The notes below the pieces were generated by a model that searched no databases, was not told the DNA's origin, and was given only the letters and a program-made list of their open reading frames with translations. Shown here one piece after another: positions 1-6,584 of a stretch of 9,311 nt of DNA. The stretch is from Paracoccaceae bacterium (GTDB taxonomy: Bacteria > Pseudomonadota > Alphaproteobacteria > Rhodobacterales > Rhodobacteraceae), in NCBI GenBank assembly GCA_007131465.1, contig SLQN01000569.1, forward strand, positions 1 through 9,311, given 5' to 3'. The stretch's first letter is position 1. Each line of letters starts with the position of its first letter. The position numbers were made by a program, and so were the translations under genes.

Positions 1-792
1 ATTCAGGCCGCCGGGCGCCGCGTGATGGAATGCCCGCTGACGCTGGAAGATGGCCTCTATGAGATGGATTTCGCGGCCGCCGATGCGCTGATGGATGGCA
101 CGGCGCGCATGCTGATCCTGTGTTCGCCCCACAACCCTGGCGGGCGCATCTGGACGGCCGCGGAATTGCGCGGCGTGGCGGACTTCTGCGCGCGCCATGA
201 CCTGCTGCTTGTCTCGGACGAGATCCACCACGACCTGATCCTGCCGGGACACCGCCATGTCCCGATGCCGCTGGCAGCGCCCGAGGCTGCGCCGCGGACG
301 GTGATGCTGACCGCCGCTTCCAAGACTTTCAACCTTGCGGGCACGCATTGCGGAAATGTCATCATCGCGGATGCAGGCCTGCGCGGCCAGTTTGCGCAGA
401 CAATGGCCGCGATGGGGATTTCGCCCAATTCCTTCGGCTTGCATGCCGTGACCGCCGCCTATTCGCCCGCCGGGGCAGAGTGGGTCGATGCGCTATGTGC
501 CTATCTGGACGGCAACCGGCAGGTCTTTGACGCAGGCGTGAACGCCATCCCCGGCCTGAAGTCGATGCCGCTGGACTCCACCTACCTGGCCTGGGTGGAT
601 TTTTCCGGCACGGGGATGGAGCCTGCCGAGTTCACAGCCCGCGTCGAAGGCACGGCCAAGATTGCCGCCAATCACGGACCGAGTTTCGGCACGGGCGGCG
701 AGACCTGGCTGCGCTTCAACCTTGGCGCGCCGCGCGCGGTGATCGAAGAAGCTGTTGCGCGGTTGCAGCGGGCATTCGGCGACCTGCAATAG
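1..792 (+). CDS. patB: MalY/PatB-type PLP-dependent cystathionine beta-lyase (C-S lyase), 5' truncated by window
   Basis: Cytosolic fold-type I PLP enzyme of the aminotransferase superfamily; MalY/PatB members cleave the C-S bond of cystathionine or cysteine conjugates, giving a thiol, pyruvate and ammonia. The frame is open from base 1, so about 125 N-terminal residues of the usual ~390 lie outside; 263 residues are visible. Numbered from base 1: SPHNPGG at 42-48, SDEIH at 72-76 (Asp73 should bind the PLP pyridine nitrogen), SKTFNLAG with the Schiff-base Lys108 (codon 322-324), and the C-terminal ETWLRFNLG whose Arg238 should bind the substrate carboxylate. The SDEIHHDL and ASKTFNLAG wording favours PatB/MalY over true aminotransferases. 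An internal GTG-ATG at 22-27 is not a start because homology continues upstream. The next gene follows after 83 bases with its own ribosome binding site. Substrate cannot be read from sequence. No frameshift seen. Confidence 0.88.
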   Translation: MQAAGRRVMECPLTLEDGLYEMDFAAADALMDGTARMLILCSPHNPGGRIWTAAELRGVADFCARHDLLLVSDEIHHDLILPGHRHVPMPLAAPEAAPRTVMLTAASKTFNLAGTHCGNVIIADAGLRGQFAQTMAAMGISPNSFGLHAVTAAYSPAGAEWVDALCAYLDGNRQVFDAGVNAIPGLKSMPLDSTYLAWVDFSGTGMEPAEFTARVEGTAKIAANHGPSFGTGGETWLRFNLGAPRAVIEEAVARLQRAFGDLQ

Positions 793-841
793 ACCCGCAC
801 AGCCCCTGCGCGCCCATGCAGCTTGTCCTTTGGTCCTGACA

Positions 842-855
842 TGGTCATCTGACCA
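842..855. promoter_or_regulatory. 14-bp palindrome, candidate operator of the hydroquinone reductase gene
   Basis: TGGTCA-TC-TGACCA is a perfect inverted repeat ending about nine bases before the Shine-Dalgarno GAGGAG (864-869) of the next gene. A further TGGTC half-site at 831-835 lies exactly 11 bases upstream of the left arm, about one helical turn. The two-base spacer makes a DNA-binding dimer site more likely than an RNA hairpin. No regulator gene is visible nearby, so the binding protein is unknown. Confidence 0.35.
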
Positions 856-875
856 GAAGGAAAGAGGAGAGCTTC

Positions 876-1856
876 ATGGGTCAACTGGTCAATGGCGAAT
901 GGTCGCGCGAATGGTATGACACGAAAAAGACCGGGGGCGCGTTTCAGCGCGACACCTCGCGGTTTCGCAACTGGGTGACAGCGGATGGCAGTGCCGGTCC
1001 GTCCGGCGAGGGCGGCTTCAAGGCAGAGGCCGGGCGCTACCATCTGTATGTCTCCTATGCCTGCCCCTGGGCGCATCGCACGCTGATCTTCCGCGCGCTC
1101 AAGGGGCTGGAGGGGTTGATCGGCGTCTCTGCCGTGCATCCCGAGATGTTGGAGGATGGCTGGACCTTCGCCACCGATTTCGACGGCGCGACCGGCGACA
1201 GGCTTCACGGCGCGGCCTTCATGCGCGATGTCTACACCCGCGCCGATCCGCACATCTCGGGCCGGGTGACTGTGCCGGTCCTGTGGGACACACAGCGCGA
1301 AACTATCGTGTCGAATGAATCCTCGGAGATCATCCGCATGTTCAATTCGGCCTTTGACGGGCTGACCGGCAACACCGACGACTACTACCCCGAAGCCTTG
1401 CGCACTGATATCGACGCGGTGAATGACCGCGTCTATGACACCGTGAACAACGGCGTCTACAAATCCGGCTTCGCCACCACGCAGAAAGCCTATGAGGCTG
1501 GCGTCATCCCCCTGTTCGAAAGCCTCGACTGGCTGGAGGACCGGCTGACCAGCCAGCGCTATCTTGCAGGCGACACCCTGACCGAGGCCGACTGGCGGCT
1601 GTTCACCACGCTGGTGCGCTTCGACAGCGTCTATCACCTGCATTTCAAGTGCAACCGCCGCCGGATCGTGGATTACCCGGCGCTCTGGGCCTACACGCGC
1701 GAGCTCTATCAGCATCCGGGCGTTGCCGAGACTGTGCGCATGGACCATATCGTGCGCCACTACCACTACAGCCATGACACGATAAACCCGAACCGGATCA
1801 TCCCGATCAACCCGGTGCTGGATTTCATGGCGCCGCATGGGCGCGACGCGCTGTAA
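876..1856 (+). CDS. yqjG: Glutathionyl-hydroquinone reductase (Xi-class glutathione transferase, YqjG/ECM4 family)
   Basis: Cytosolic enzyme that removes glutathione from glutathionyl-hydroquinones, forming GSSG and the free hydroquinone, a repair or detoxification step for quinone adducts. The 326-residue length fits the family (about 310-330). The thioredoxin-fold N-terminal domain carries the signature SYACPWAHR with catalytic Cys63; VPVLWD (133-138) holds the cis-proline and NESSEII (147-153) the Ser/Glu pair for the glutathione gamma-glutamyl group. The helical C-terminal domain ends with family wording: HFKCNRRRIVDYPALW, the LYQHPGVAETV stretch, and a TINP-containing tail. ATG 876 is preceded at good distance by AAAGAGGAGA (861-870). 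It stands alone between two spacers, so it is probably monocistronic, perhaps controlled through the palindrome at 842-855. Family identity is near certain; the physiological substrate is not known from sequence. Confidence 0.93.
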   Translation: MGQLVNGEWSREWYDTKKTGGAFQRDTSRFRNWVTADGSAGPSGEGGFKAEAGRYHLYVSYACPWAHRTLIFRALKGLEGLIGVSAVHPEMLEDGWTFATDFDGATGDRLHGAAFMRDVYTRADPHISGRVTVPVLWDTQRETIVSNESSEIIRMFNSAFDGLTGNTDDYYPEALRTDIDAVNDRVYDTVNNGVYKSGFATTQKAYEAGVIPLFESLDWLEDRLTSQRYLAGDTLTEADWRLFTTLVRFDSVYHLHFKCNRRRIVDYPALWAYTRELYQHPGVAETVRMDHIVRHYHYSHDTINPNRIIPINPVLDFMAPHGRDAL

Positions 1857-1887
1857 GGCGGAACCCTCTCACGCGAATGCGATTTCT

Positions 1888-1930
1888 TTGCCGCATCGGT
1901 TGCGTTAACGTGGCGCGACAGATGCGGCAA
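1888..1930 (+). promoter_or_regulatory. Long imperfect hairpin abutting the ribosome binding site of the transglycosylase gene
   Basis: TTGCCGCATC (1888-1897) and GATGCGGCAA (1921-1930) are perfect 10-base reverse complements. After one G/A mismatch the stem continues inward for six pairs, one of them G-U (1899-1904 with 1914-1919), around a nine-base loop. The Shine-Dalgarno GAGGG (1933-1937) begins two bases after the stem and ATG is at 1942. There is no following T run, so it is not a classical terminator for the upstream gene. It could be a 5'-UTR translational control hairpin, an mRNA stabiliser, or a DNA dyad for a regulator; the sequence does not decide. Confidence 0.5.
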
Positions 1931-1941
1931 TCGAGGGTGTA

Positions 1942-3120
1942 ATGCGTTTCCTACCAGTTCTTGCAACAGTTCTTTCACTCGGTCTTGGGGCCACGGCACA
2001 GGCGCAGACCTGCGGCGGTAATTTCAGCAGTTTCGTGTCCGGTCTGCGCGCCGAGGCCCTGCAGCGTGGGTTCGACCCCGCCCTGACCGATACGTTCCTG
2101 CGCAATGTGCGTCAGGAGCAAAGTGTCATAAATGCCGACCGTCGGCAGGGCATTTTCCAGCGCCCCTTCCTGGACTTCTCGCGCGCGCTGATCTCGCAGA
2201 ACCGCATGAATGCCGGGCGCGCGAATTACGACCGCTTCCGCAGCGTCTTTGACCGCGCGCAGCGCGACTATGGTGTGCAGCCGGGCATCCTGCTGGCTTT
2301 CTGGGCGTTCGAGACGGATTTCGGCGCGGTGCAGGGCGATTTCAACACTGTCAGCGCCCTTGTCACCCTTGCGCATGACTGCCGCAGGCCCGAACTGTTC
2401 CGCCCGCAGGTCTTTGCCGCGCTGGAAATGTATCGCCGCGGCATGCTGGACCCGGCCCAGACCCGCGGCGCCTGGGCGGGCGAGATCGGGATGGTGCAGA
2501 AACTACCCTCTGACATCATCAATTACGCGGTGGATGGCGATGGCGACGGGCGGATCGACCTGCAACGCTCGGCCCCCGATGCGCTTTTGTCGGCGGCCTC
2601 GATGCTGCGCGCCAAGGGCTGGCGCGCGAACGAACCCTGGCTGCACGAGGTCGCCATCCCGCAGGGGCTTGATCTGTCGCGCACCGGGCTGCGCACCGAA
2701 CTGACGGTCAGCCAATGGGCGCAGATGGGCGTCCGCCCCACGCATGGCAGCCTGCCATCGGGCAATCTGCGCGCCTCGATCATTCTTCCGCAGGGTCATC
2801 GCGGCCCGGCCTTCATGATATTCCACAATTTTCGCACCCTGTTCGAATGGAACCAGAGCTTCACCTATGTCACCACAGCGGCCTATTTCGCCACGCGGCT
2901 GATGGGCGCGCCGGTCTACCAGGCGGGGAACCCGCAGCAGGGGCTGGACCAGAACCAGATGCGCCAGTTGCAGACCGCCCTCGCGCAGCGCGGGTTCGAT
3001 GTGGGCGGCATTGACGGGATTCTGGGCGCGAACACCCGCGCGGCGGTGCAGGATGTGCAGGGCCAGCTTGGTCTGCCCGCCGATGGCTGGCCGACACCCG
3101 ATCTGCTGCGCAGATTGTAA
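1942..3120 (+). CDS. mltB: Secreted lytic murein transglycosylase, MltB type, with C-terminal peptidoglycan-binding domain
   Basis: Periplasmic enzyme that cuts the MurNAc-GlcNAc bond of peptidoglycan, leaving 1,6-anhydro-muramyl ends. 392 residues. A Sec signal peptide (hydrophobic 3-18, AQA site, cleavage after about residue 21) has no lipobox Cys, so the protein should be soluble rather than a lipoprotein like E. coli MltB. The SLT_2 catalytic domain spans about 28-325: WAFETDFG carries catalytic Glu124; AWAGEIGMVQ (177-186) matches the MltB G-x-x-Q region; DGDGDGRID (198-206) matches the EF-hand calcium loop of Slt35. Lys187 stands where MltB proteins usually have Phe (QF-x-PS). Residues 334-392 form a PG_binding_1 domain (RQLQTALAQRGF, DGILGANTRAAV, LGLPADGWPT). 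ATG 1942 follows GAGGG (1933-1937). Substrate strand specificity is unknown. Confidence 0.92.
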   Translation: MRFLPVLATVLSLGLGATAQAQTCGGNFSSFVSGLRAEALQRGFDPALTDTFLRNVRQEQSVINADRRQGIFQRPFLDFSRALISQNRMNAGRANYDRFRSVFDRAQRDYGVQPGILLAFWAFETDFGAVQGDFNTVSALVTLAHDCRRPELFRPQVFAALEMYRRGMLDPAQTRGAWAGEIGMVQKLPSDIINYAVDGDGDGRIDLQRSAPDALLSAASMLRAKGWRANEPWLHEVAIPQGLDLSRTGLRTELTVSQWAQMGVRPTHGSLPSGNLRASIILPQGHRGPAFMIFHNFRTLFEWNQSFTYVTTAAYFATRLMGAPVYQAGNPQQGLDQNQMRQLQTALAQRGFDVGGIDGILGANTRAAVQDVQGQLGLPADGWPTPDLLRRL

Positions 3121-3134
3121 CACCACAGGAAACT

Positions 3135-3156
3135 GCGGGCCCCCGGGCGTTTTTTC
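3135..3156 (+). terminator. Weak intrinsic terminator after the transglycosylase gene
   Basis: Fifteen bases after the stop, a GC-only block (3135-3149) is followed by six T residues (3150-3155), the layout of a rho-independent terminator. The block can fold only into a short stem, GCC (3139-3141) with GGC (3146-3148), with a minimal loop. A normal left arm complementary to CCCCCGGGCG is not present upstream, so termination strength is doubtful. Confidence 0.4.
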
Positions 3157-3225
3157 TTGGTTTAGCGCCGATTCTCTTTCATCCTCGATCACGCATTCGC
3201 GAGCACAGTGACAGAGAGGGAACCG

Positions 3226-3567
3226 ATGGGACGACGCGACGATCTGATTGAACGCTATGCAAAAGACCTGCGCGAAAAATGCGGGGTCGAACCGGATATG
3301 GCGCTGCTGCGCAAGGTCACGATCGGCTGTGGCCCGTCGATCTATGATGCCGATGCCTGCACCGTGGCCGCCACCCAGAAGCACGAACTGGACACCGTGC
3401 GGCGCAATTTCCTGATCAAGAAGCTCGGTCTGCCCGACGGGCAGGAGTTGCACGACGCCATTGATGCCGTGATCGCGCAATATGGCCGCTCGGAGCGCAA
3501 CAAATATCGCGCCGTCGTCTATTACCTGCTGACACGGCATTTCGGGAAGGAAAGCGTCTACGCCTAA
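3226..3567 (+). CDS. DUF2853 family protein, function unknown
   Basis: Small, charged, presumably cytosolic protein of 113 residues with no signal peptide or membrane segment. I recognise the DUF2853 wording: an N-terminal DDLIERYAKDL helix, KCGVEPDMALLRKVTIGCGPSIYDADA-type core (split here at residues 19-44), NFLIKKLGL, and the C-terminal KYRAVVYYLLTRHFGKE. Two cysteines sit at about 20 and 37 in the core. The ATG at 3226 is chosen over an in-frame GTG at 3208 because AGAGAGGG (3213-3220) lies at proper distance before it and family similarity begins at GRRDDL. It is flanked by a weak terminator and by a 424-base spacer, so it is probably transcribed alone. No function can be inferred from neighbours. 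Family assignment is from memory of the conserved segments. Confidence 0.85.
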   Translation: MGRRDDLIERYAKDLREKCGVEPDMALLRKVTIGCGPSIYDADACTVAATQKHELDTVRRNFLIKKLGLPDGQELHDAIDAVIAQYGRSERNKYRAVVYYLLTRHFGKESVYA

Positions 3568-3701
3568 GGCGTGGCTGCCAGCTTCCTAAAATGCCGGGTT
3601 TATTTTGCTTGAGCGGGCCTGTCGAACCTGAGAATGTCGTGTCATCTGGTCAGGATGACCGGGGTCTTTACTTCCCGTGACGTGAAGGGCACGTGGGTGA
3701 G

Positions 3702-3727
3702 TGGGGTTCCGGTACGCCGGAACCCCA
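3702..3727 (+). repeat. 11-bp perfect hairpin with TACG tetraloop
   Basis: GGGGTTCCGG (3703-3712) and CCGGAACCCC (3717-3726) are exact reverse complements closing a four-base loop TACG; T3702-A3727 adds an eleventh pair. UACG fits the stable UNCG loop consensus, although the closing pair is G-C rather than C-G. There is no downstream T tract, so it is not a standard terminator for the DUF2853 gene. Confidence 0.8.
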
Positions 3728-3768
3728 TGGCCCTCGCCTGAATGACAGATCGCCACCGCCGATGCGGC

Positions 3769-3788
3769 ATTGCAGGCGGGCCTGCAAT
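3769..3788 (+). repeat. 8-bp perfect hairpin with CGGG loop
   Basis: ATTGCAGG and CCTGCAAT are exact reverse complements around CGGG. It directly abuts a small hairpin GCCG-ATG-CGGC (3758-3768) and is followed 12 bases later by CGCAAG-CAAC-CTTGCG (3801-3816), giving three stem-loops within 59 bases. Confidence 0.75.
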
Positions 3789-3853
3789 ATCAGCCAGTCC
3801 CGCAAGCAACCTTGCGTCCGAAATCAGCCGCAGGATCTGTCCGGCGCATCGCC

Positions 3854-3942
3854 TTGAAATGGGCAGAATCTGACGGTTTGATGGGTTGCACGACCCCTTG
3901 GTGTGCGGATGGGTTGAAAGCCGGACAATTCGCGCCCAGATT
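3854..3942 (+). promoter_or_regulatory. Candidate lon promoter region with two TTGAAA -35-like boxes
   Basis: Two TTGAAA hexamers occur exactly 60 bases apart (3854-3859 and 3914-3919). Each has a 17-base spacer to a weak -10-like hexamer: TTTGAT (3877-3882) and CAGATT (3937-3942). The second context, GTTGAAAG followed by CCCAGATT, also loosely resembles heat-shock sigma-32 sites, which would suit lon. The second would start transcription about 45 bases before the lon ATG. A direct repeat GATGGGTTG (3880-3888 and 3908-3916) spans the interval. -10 matches are poor, so this is tentative. Confidence 0.3.
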
Positions 3943-3991
3943 ACAGGGTAAGCAAGCGTCCTTCTGGCGCAAATGATCCGAGGTATCCTGA

Positions 3992-6397
3992 ATGAAAAAT
4001 CCCAGCAGTTACCCTGTGCTCCCCCTGCGCGACATGGTGGTTTTCCCCCACATGATCGTTCCGCTGTTCGTGGGGCGCGAGAAATCCGTGCGCGCGCTGG
4101 AGGCCGTGATGGGCGAGGATCGCCCGATCCTGCTGGCCGCTCAGAAAGACCACAAGCAGGAAAACCCCGGCGCGGATGACATTTTTCGCGTCGGTGTTCT
4201 GGCCAATGTTCTGCAACTGCTGAAACTGCCCGATGGCACCGTCAAGGTGCTGGTCGAGGGGCAGACGCGGGTGCGCATCGAGAACTTCACCGACAACGAT
4301 GCCTATTTTGAGGCCGTTGCCACTGACATGCCGGAGGATGCAGGCGACACGGACGCGCTGAAACCGCTGATGCGCGCCGTGCAGTCCGAATTCGAGCGCT
4401 ATGCCAAAGTGCGCAAGAACATCCCCGATGAAGCCCTTGGCGCCATCGCCGAGGCGCAGGATGCCGCAACCCTGGCCGATCTGGCCGCAGGGCATCTGGG
4501 TGCCGATGTGGGCGAGAAGCAGAACCTGCTGGAATCGGCCAACACGTCCGAGCGGCTGGAAGCGATCTACCGGTTGATGCAGGGCGAATTGTCGGTGCTT
4601 CAGGTTGAACGCAAGATCAAGACCCGCGTCAAGAGCCAGATGGAGCGCACCCAGCGCGAGTATTATCTGAATGAGCAGATGAAGGCCATTCAGAAGGAAC
4701 TGGGTGATGGCGAGGACGGGCAGAACGAAGTGGCGGAACTGGAAAACCGGATCAACGCCACGAAACTCAGCAAGGAAGCTCGCGACAAGGCCGGGGCCGA
4801 GTTGAAGAAGCTGAAATCCATGTCGCCCATGTCAGCCGAAGCGACGGTCGTGCGCAACTATCTGGACTGGATGCTGTCCATTCCCTGGGGCGTGAAATCC
4901 CGCGTTAAAAAAGATCTTGGCCGCGCTCAGCAGGTGCTGGACGAAGATCACTACAGCCTTGACAAGGTCAAGGAGCGGATCGTGGAATACCTGGCAGTGC
5001 AGGCGCGGTCGGCCAAGCTGAAAGGCCCGATCATGTGCCTTGTCGGCCCGCCGGGCGTGGGCAAGACATCGCTGGGCCGTTCGGTCGCGCGCGCCACGGG
5101 CCGCGAATTCATCCGCATCAGCCTTGGCGGCGTGCGCGACGAATCCGAAATCCGGGGCCACCGGCGCACCTATATCGGCTCGATGCCCGGCAAGATCATC
5201 CAGGCGCTGAAGAAAGCCAAGACCACCAACCCGCTGATCCTTCTCGATGAGATCGACAAGATGGGGCAGGATTTCCGCGGCGACCCGGCCTCGGCCATGC
5301 TCGAGGTGCTGGACCCCGAACAGAACGCCACCTTCGTCGATCATTATCTCGAGGTCGAATATGACCTGTCCAACGTCATGTTCCTGACCACGGCGAACAC
5401 CTATAACATGCCCAGCCCACTGCTGGACCGGATGGAGATCATTCCCCTTTCGGGTTACACCGAGGATGAAAAGCTGGAAATCGCGCGGCGCCACCTGCAA
5501 CCCAAGTCGATCAAGAATCACGGCTTGCGCAAGGGCGAGTTGGAAATCACGGATGAGGCGATCACCGAAATCCTGCGCCGCTACACCCGCGAGGCAGGCG
5601 TGCGCAATCTGGAACGCGAACTCAACAAGATCGCGCGCAAGGCGGTCACGCAGATCGTGAAGAAGGAAGCCCAGACCGTTGCCGTCACCCGTGACAACCT
5701 GGCCGATTTCCTGGGCGTGCCGCGGCACCGTTTCGGGCTGGCCGAGAAGGAAGACCAGATCGGTGTCGTCACAGGCCTTGCCTGGACACAGGTCGGCGGG
5801 GATCTGTTGCAGATCGAGGCACTGCGCCTGCCCGGCAAGGGGCGGATGAAGACCACAGGCAAACTGGGCGATGTGATGAAGGAATCCATCGATGCGGCAA
5901 ACTCCTTCGTGCGCTCCATCGCGCCGCAAATCGGAGTGAAGCCGCCGCGTTTCGACACGCTGGACATCCATGTCCATGTCCCCGAGGGGGCGACCCCCAA
6001 GGACGGGCCAAGCGCGGGCGTCGCGATGGTGACATCCATCGTGTCGGTGCTGTCGCAGATCCCGGTGCGCAAGGATATCGCGATGACCGGCGAGGTTACG
6101 CTGCGCGGGCATGTTCTGGGCATCGGCGGGCTGAAGGAAAAGCTGCTGGCAGCGCTTCGGGGCGGCATTACCACTGTCCTGATCCCCGAAGACAACCGCA
6201 AGGACCTGCCTGAAATCCCGGACAATGTGAAAGCCGGGTTGACGATCATCCCGGTTTCCAATGTGCGCGAAGTGCTGCGCCATGCGCTGGTCGAACAACC
6301 CGTACCGATCGACTGGGACGAAGAGGCCGAGGAAGCCGCCCGACTGGCGCGCCTGTCCGCCATCGCGGCCGAAGAAGCGCCGCGTCCCGCGCATTGA
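3992..6397 (+). CDS. lon: ATP-dependent Lon protease (LonA)
   Basis: Cytosolic hexameric AAA+ serine protease that unfolds and degrades misfolded proteins and specific regulators. The 801 residues match LonA (E. coli 784). Domains in order: N-terminal substrate-recognition domain about 7-200 (opening with [13 protein letters not shown]); a charged helical segment about 200-300 ([17 protein letters not shown]); the AAA+ module with Walker [10 protein letters not shown] at 352-360 (Lys358), Walker B LILLDEID at 415-422 (Glu420), TTANT sensor region at 466-470 and [10 protein letters not shown] at 533-542; then the protease domain with [11 protein letters not shown] (Ser674) and GGLKEKLL (Lys717), the Ser-Lys dyad at the same 43-residue spacing as in E. 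coli. The acidic tail [13 protein letters not shown] is not conserved. ATG 3992 is supported by CGAGG at 3979-3983. Long leader and possible heat-shock-like promoter are described separately; the gene looks fully functional. Confidence 0.98.
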   Translation: MKNPSSYPVLPLRDMVVFPHMIVPLFVGREKSVRALEAVMGEDRPILLAAQKDHKQENPGADDIFRVGVLANVLQLLKLPDGTVKVLVEGQTRVRIENFTDNDAYFEAVATDMPEDAGDTDALKPLMRAVQSEFERYAKVRKNIPDEALGAIAEAQDAATLADLAAGHLGADVGEKQNLLESANTSERLEAIYRLMQGELSVLQVERKIKTRVKSQMERTQREYYLNEQMKAIQKELGDGEDGQNEVAELENRINATKLSKEARDKAGAELKKLKSMSPMSAEATVVRNYLDWMLSIPWGVKSRVKKDLGRAQQVLDEDHYSLDKVKERIVEYLAVQARSAKLKGPIMCLVGPPGVGKTSLGRSVARATGREFIRISLGGVRDESEIRGHRRTYIGSMPGKIIQALKKAKTTNPLILLDEIDKMGQDFRGDPASAMLEVLDPEQNATFVDHYLEVEYDLSNVMFLTTANTYNMPSPLLDRMEIIPLSGYTEDEKLEIARRHLQPKSIKNHGLRKGELEITDEAITEILRRYTREAGVRNLERELNKIARKAVTQIVKKEAQTVAVTRDNLADFLGVPRHRFGLAEKEDQIGVVTGLAWTQVGGDLLQIEALRLPGKGRMKTTGKLGDVMKESIDAANSFVRSIAPQIGVKPPRFDTLDIHVHVPEGATPKDGPSAGVAMVTSIVSVLSQIPVRKDIAMTGEVTLRGHVLGIGGLKEKLLAALRGGITTVLIPEDNRKDLPEIPDNVKAGLTIIPVSNVREVLRHALVEQPVPIDWDEEAEEAARLARLSAIAAEEAPRPAH

Positions 6398-6415
6398 TCC
6401 GCGCGCCAGAACTTC

Positions 6416-6447
6416 ATCCTGCCGCAGCCATCGCGGCGGCAGGATTT
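6416..6447 (+). terminator. Probable intrinsic terminator of lon
   Basis: ATCCTGCCGC (6416-6425) and GCGGCAGGAT (6436-6445) are perfect 10-base reverse complements with a 10-base loop, starting 19 bases after the lon stop and ending in only TTT. The T tract is short, but position and stem strength fit a terminator separating lon from the tRNA gene. Confidence 0.65.
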
Positions 6448-6471
6448 CGACCATGGGCAGGCAGTAGGGGC

Positions 6472-6500
6472 TTGCACCGCTCGCTTTGCCAGAGTAATGG
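6472..6500 (+). promoter_or_regulatory. Probable promoter of tRNA-Val
   Basis: CTTGCAC supplies a -35-like TTGCAC at 6472-6477. A 17-base spacer leads to TAATGG (6495-6500); alternatively a 15-base spacer leads to AGTAAT (6493-6498), which matches four of six -10 consensus bases. Either choice would start transcription only a few bases before the tRNA 5' end at 6510. Confidence 0.45.
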
Positions 6501-6509
6501 GTGCGCCGG

Positions 6510-6584
6510 GGGCGATTAGCTCAGCGGTAGAGCGCTTCGTTCACATCGAAGATGTCAGCGGTTCAAATCCGTTATCGCCCACCA
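6510..6584 (+). tRNA. tRNA-Val (anticodon CAC), with encoded CCA
   Basis: A complete cloverleaf reads directly from sequence. Acceptor stem GGGCGAT (6510-6516) pairs with ATCGCCC (6574-6580), followed by discriminator A and encoded CCA (6582-6584). D stem is GCTC (6519-6522) with GAGC (6530-6533) and loop AGCGGTA. Anticodon stem CTTCG (6535-6539) with CGAAG (6547-6551) closes loop TTCACAT, placing anticodon CAC at 6542-6544, which reads the valine codon GUG. A five-base variable loop and T arm AGCGG/CCGTT with loop TTCAAAT complete it. It decodes the GTG codons common in this GC-rich genome. It lies 112 bases after lon, beyond a hairpin terminator. Confidence 0.97.

Larger units (their letters stand above)
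3568..3991 (+). other. 424-base hairpin-rich spacer upstream of lon; candidate structured RNA or long lon leader
   Basis: No credible protein gene: the short open frames here have no family wording and no ribosome binding site. Instead it holds at least six compact inverted repeats in order: 3641-3646 with 3654-3659; 3702-3712 with 3717-3727 (11 pairs, loop TACG); 3758-3761 with 3765-3768; 3769-3776 with 3781-3788 (8 pairs, loop CGGG); 3801-3806 with 3811-3816 (6 pairs, loop CAAC); and 3888-3895 with 3900-3906 (7 pairs, one bulged G). Outside the largest, 3695-3701 can also pair with 3733-3739 (7 pairs, two G-U). None is followed by a T run. I see no SRP RNA, tmRNA or RNase P hallmark. Lon promoters probably also lie here. 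It could encode a structured small RNA, form the lon 5' leader, or be a cluster of palindromic repeats. Confidence 0.55.

Noticed and set aside
672..1838. Long open frame of 388 codons on the - strand opposite the hydroquinone reductase gene
   Set aside because: It is the antisense shadow of a GC-rich gene; no family wording, while the + strand protein has full GST Xi motifs.
3208..3225. Upstream GTG start for the DUF2853 gene
   Set aside because: The ribosome binding site lies between GTG and ATG 3226, and family similarity starts after the ATG.
2503..3540. 345-codon open frame on the - strand across the transglycosylase and DUF2853 genes
   Set aside because: It crosses two well-supported + strand genes and their spacer and has no recognisable domain.
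3641..3760. Known small RNAs (SRP RNA, 6S RNA, tmRNA) in the spacer before lon
   Set aside because: No SRP GGAAG/AGCAG loop, no tmRNA tag or tRNA-like part, and the tandem hairpin layout does not resemble the 6S rod; cannot be excluded without a covariance search.
3770..3976. Short + strand open frame in the spacer before lon
   Set aside because: No ribosome binding site or family similarity, and it begins inside a perfect hairpin; more likely structured RNA or control DNA.
4832..6454. 540-codon open frame on the - strand opposite lon
   Set aside because: Antisense shadow of lon; composition is His/Arg/Gln-rich with no recognisable domain.
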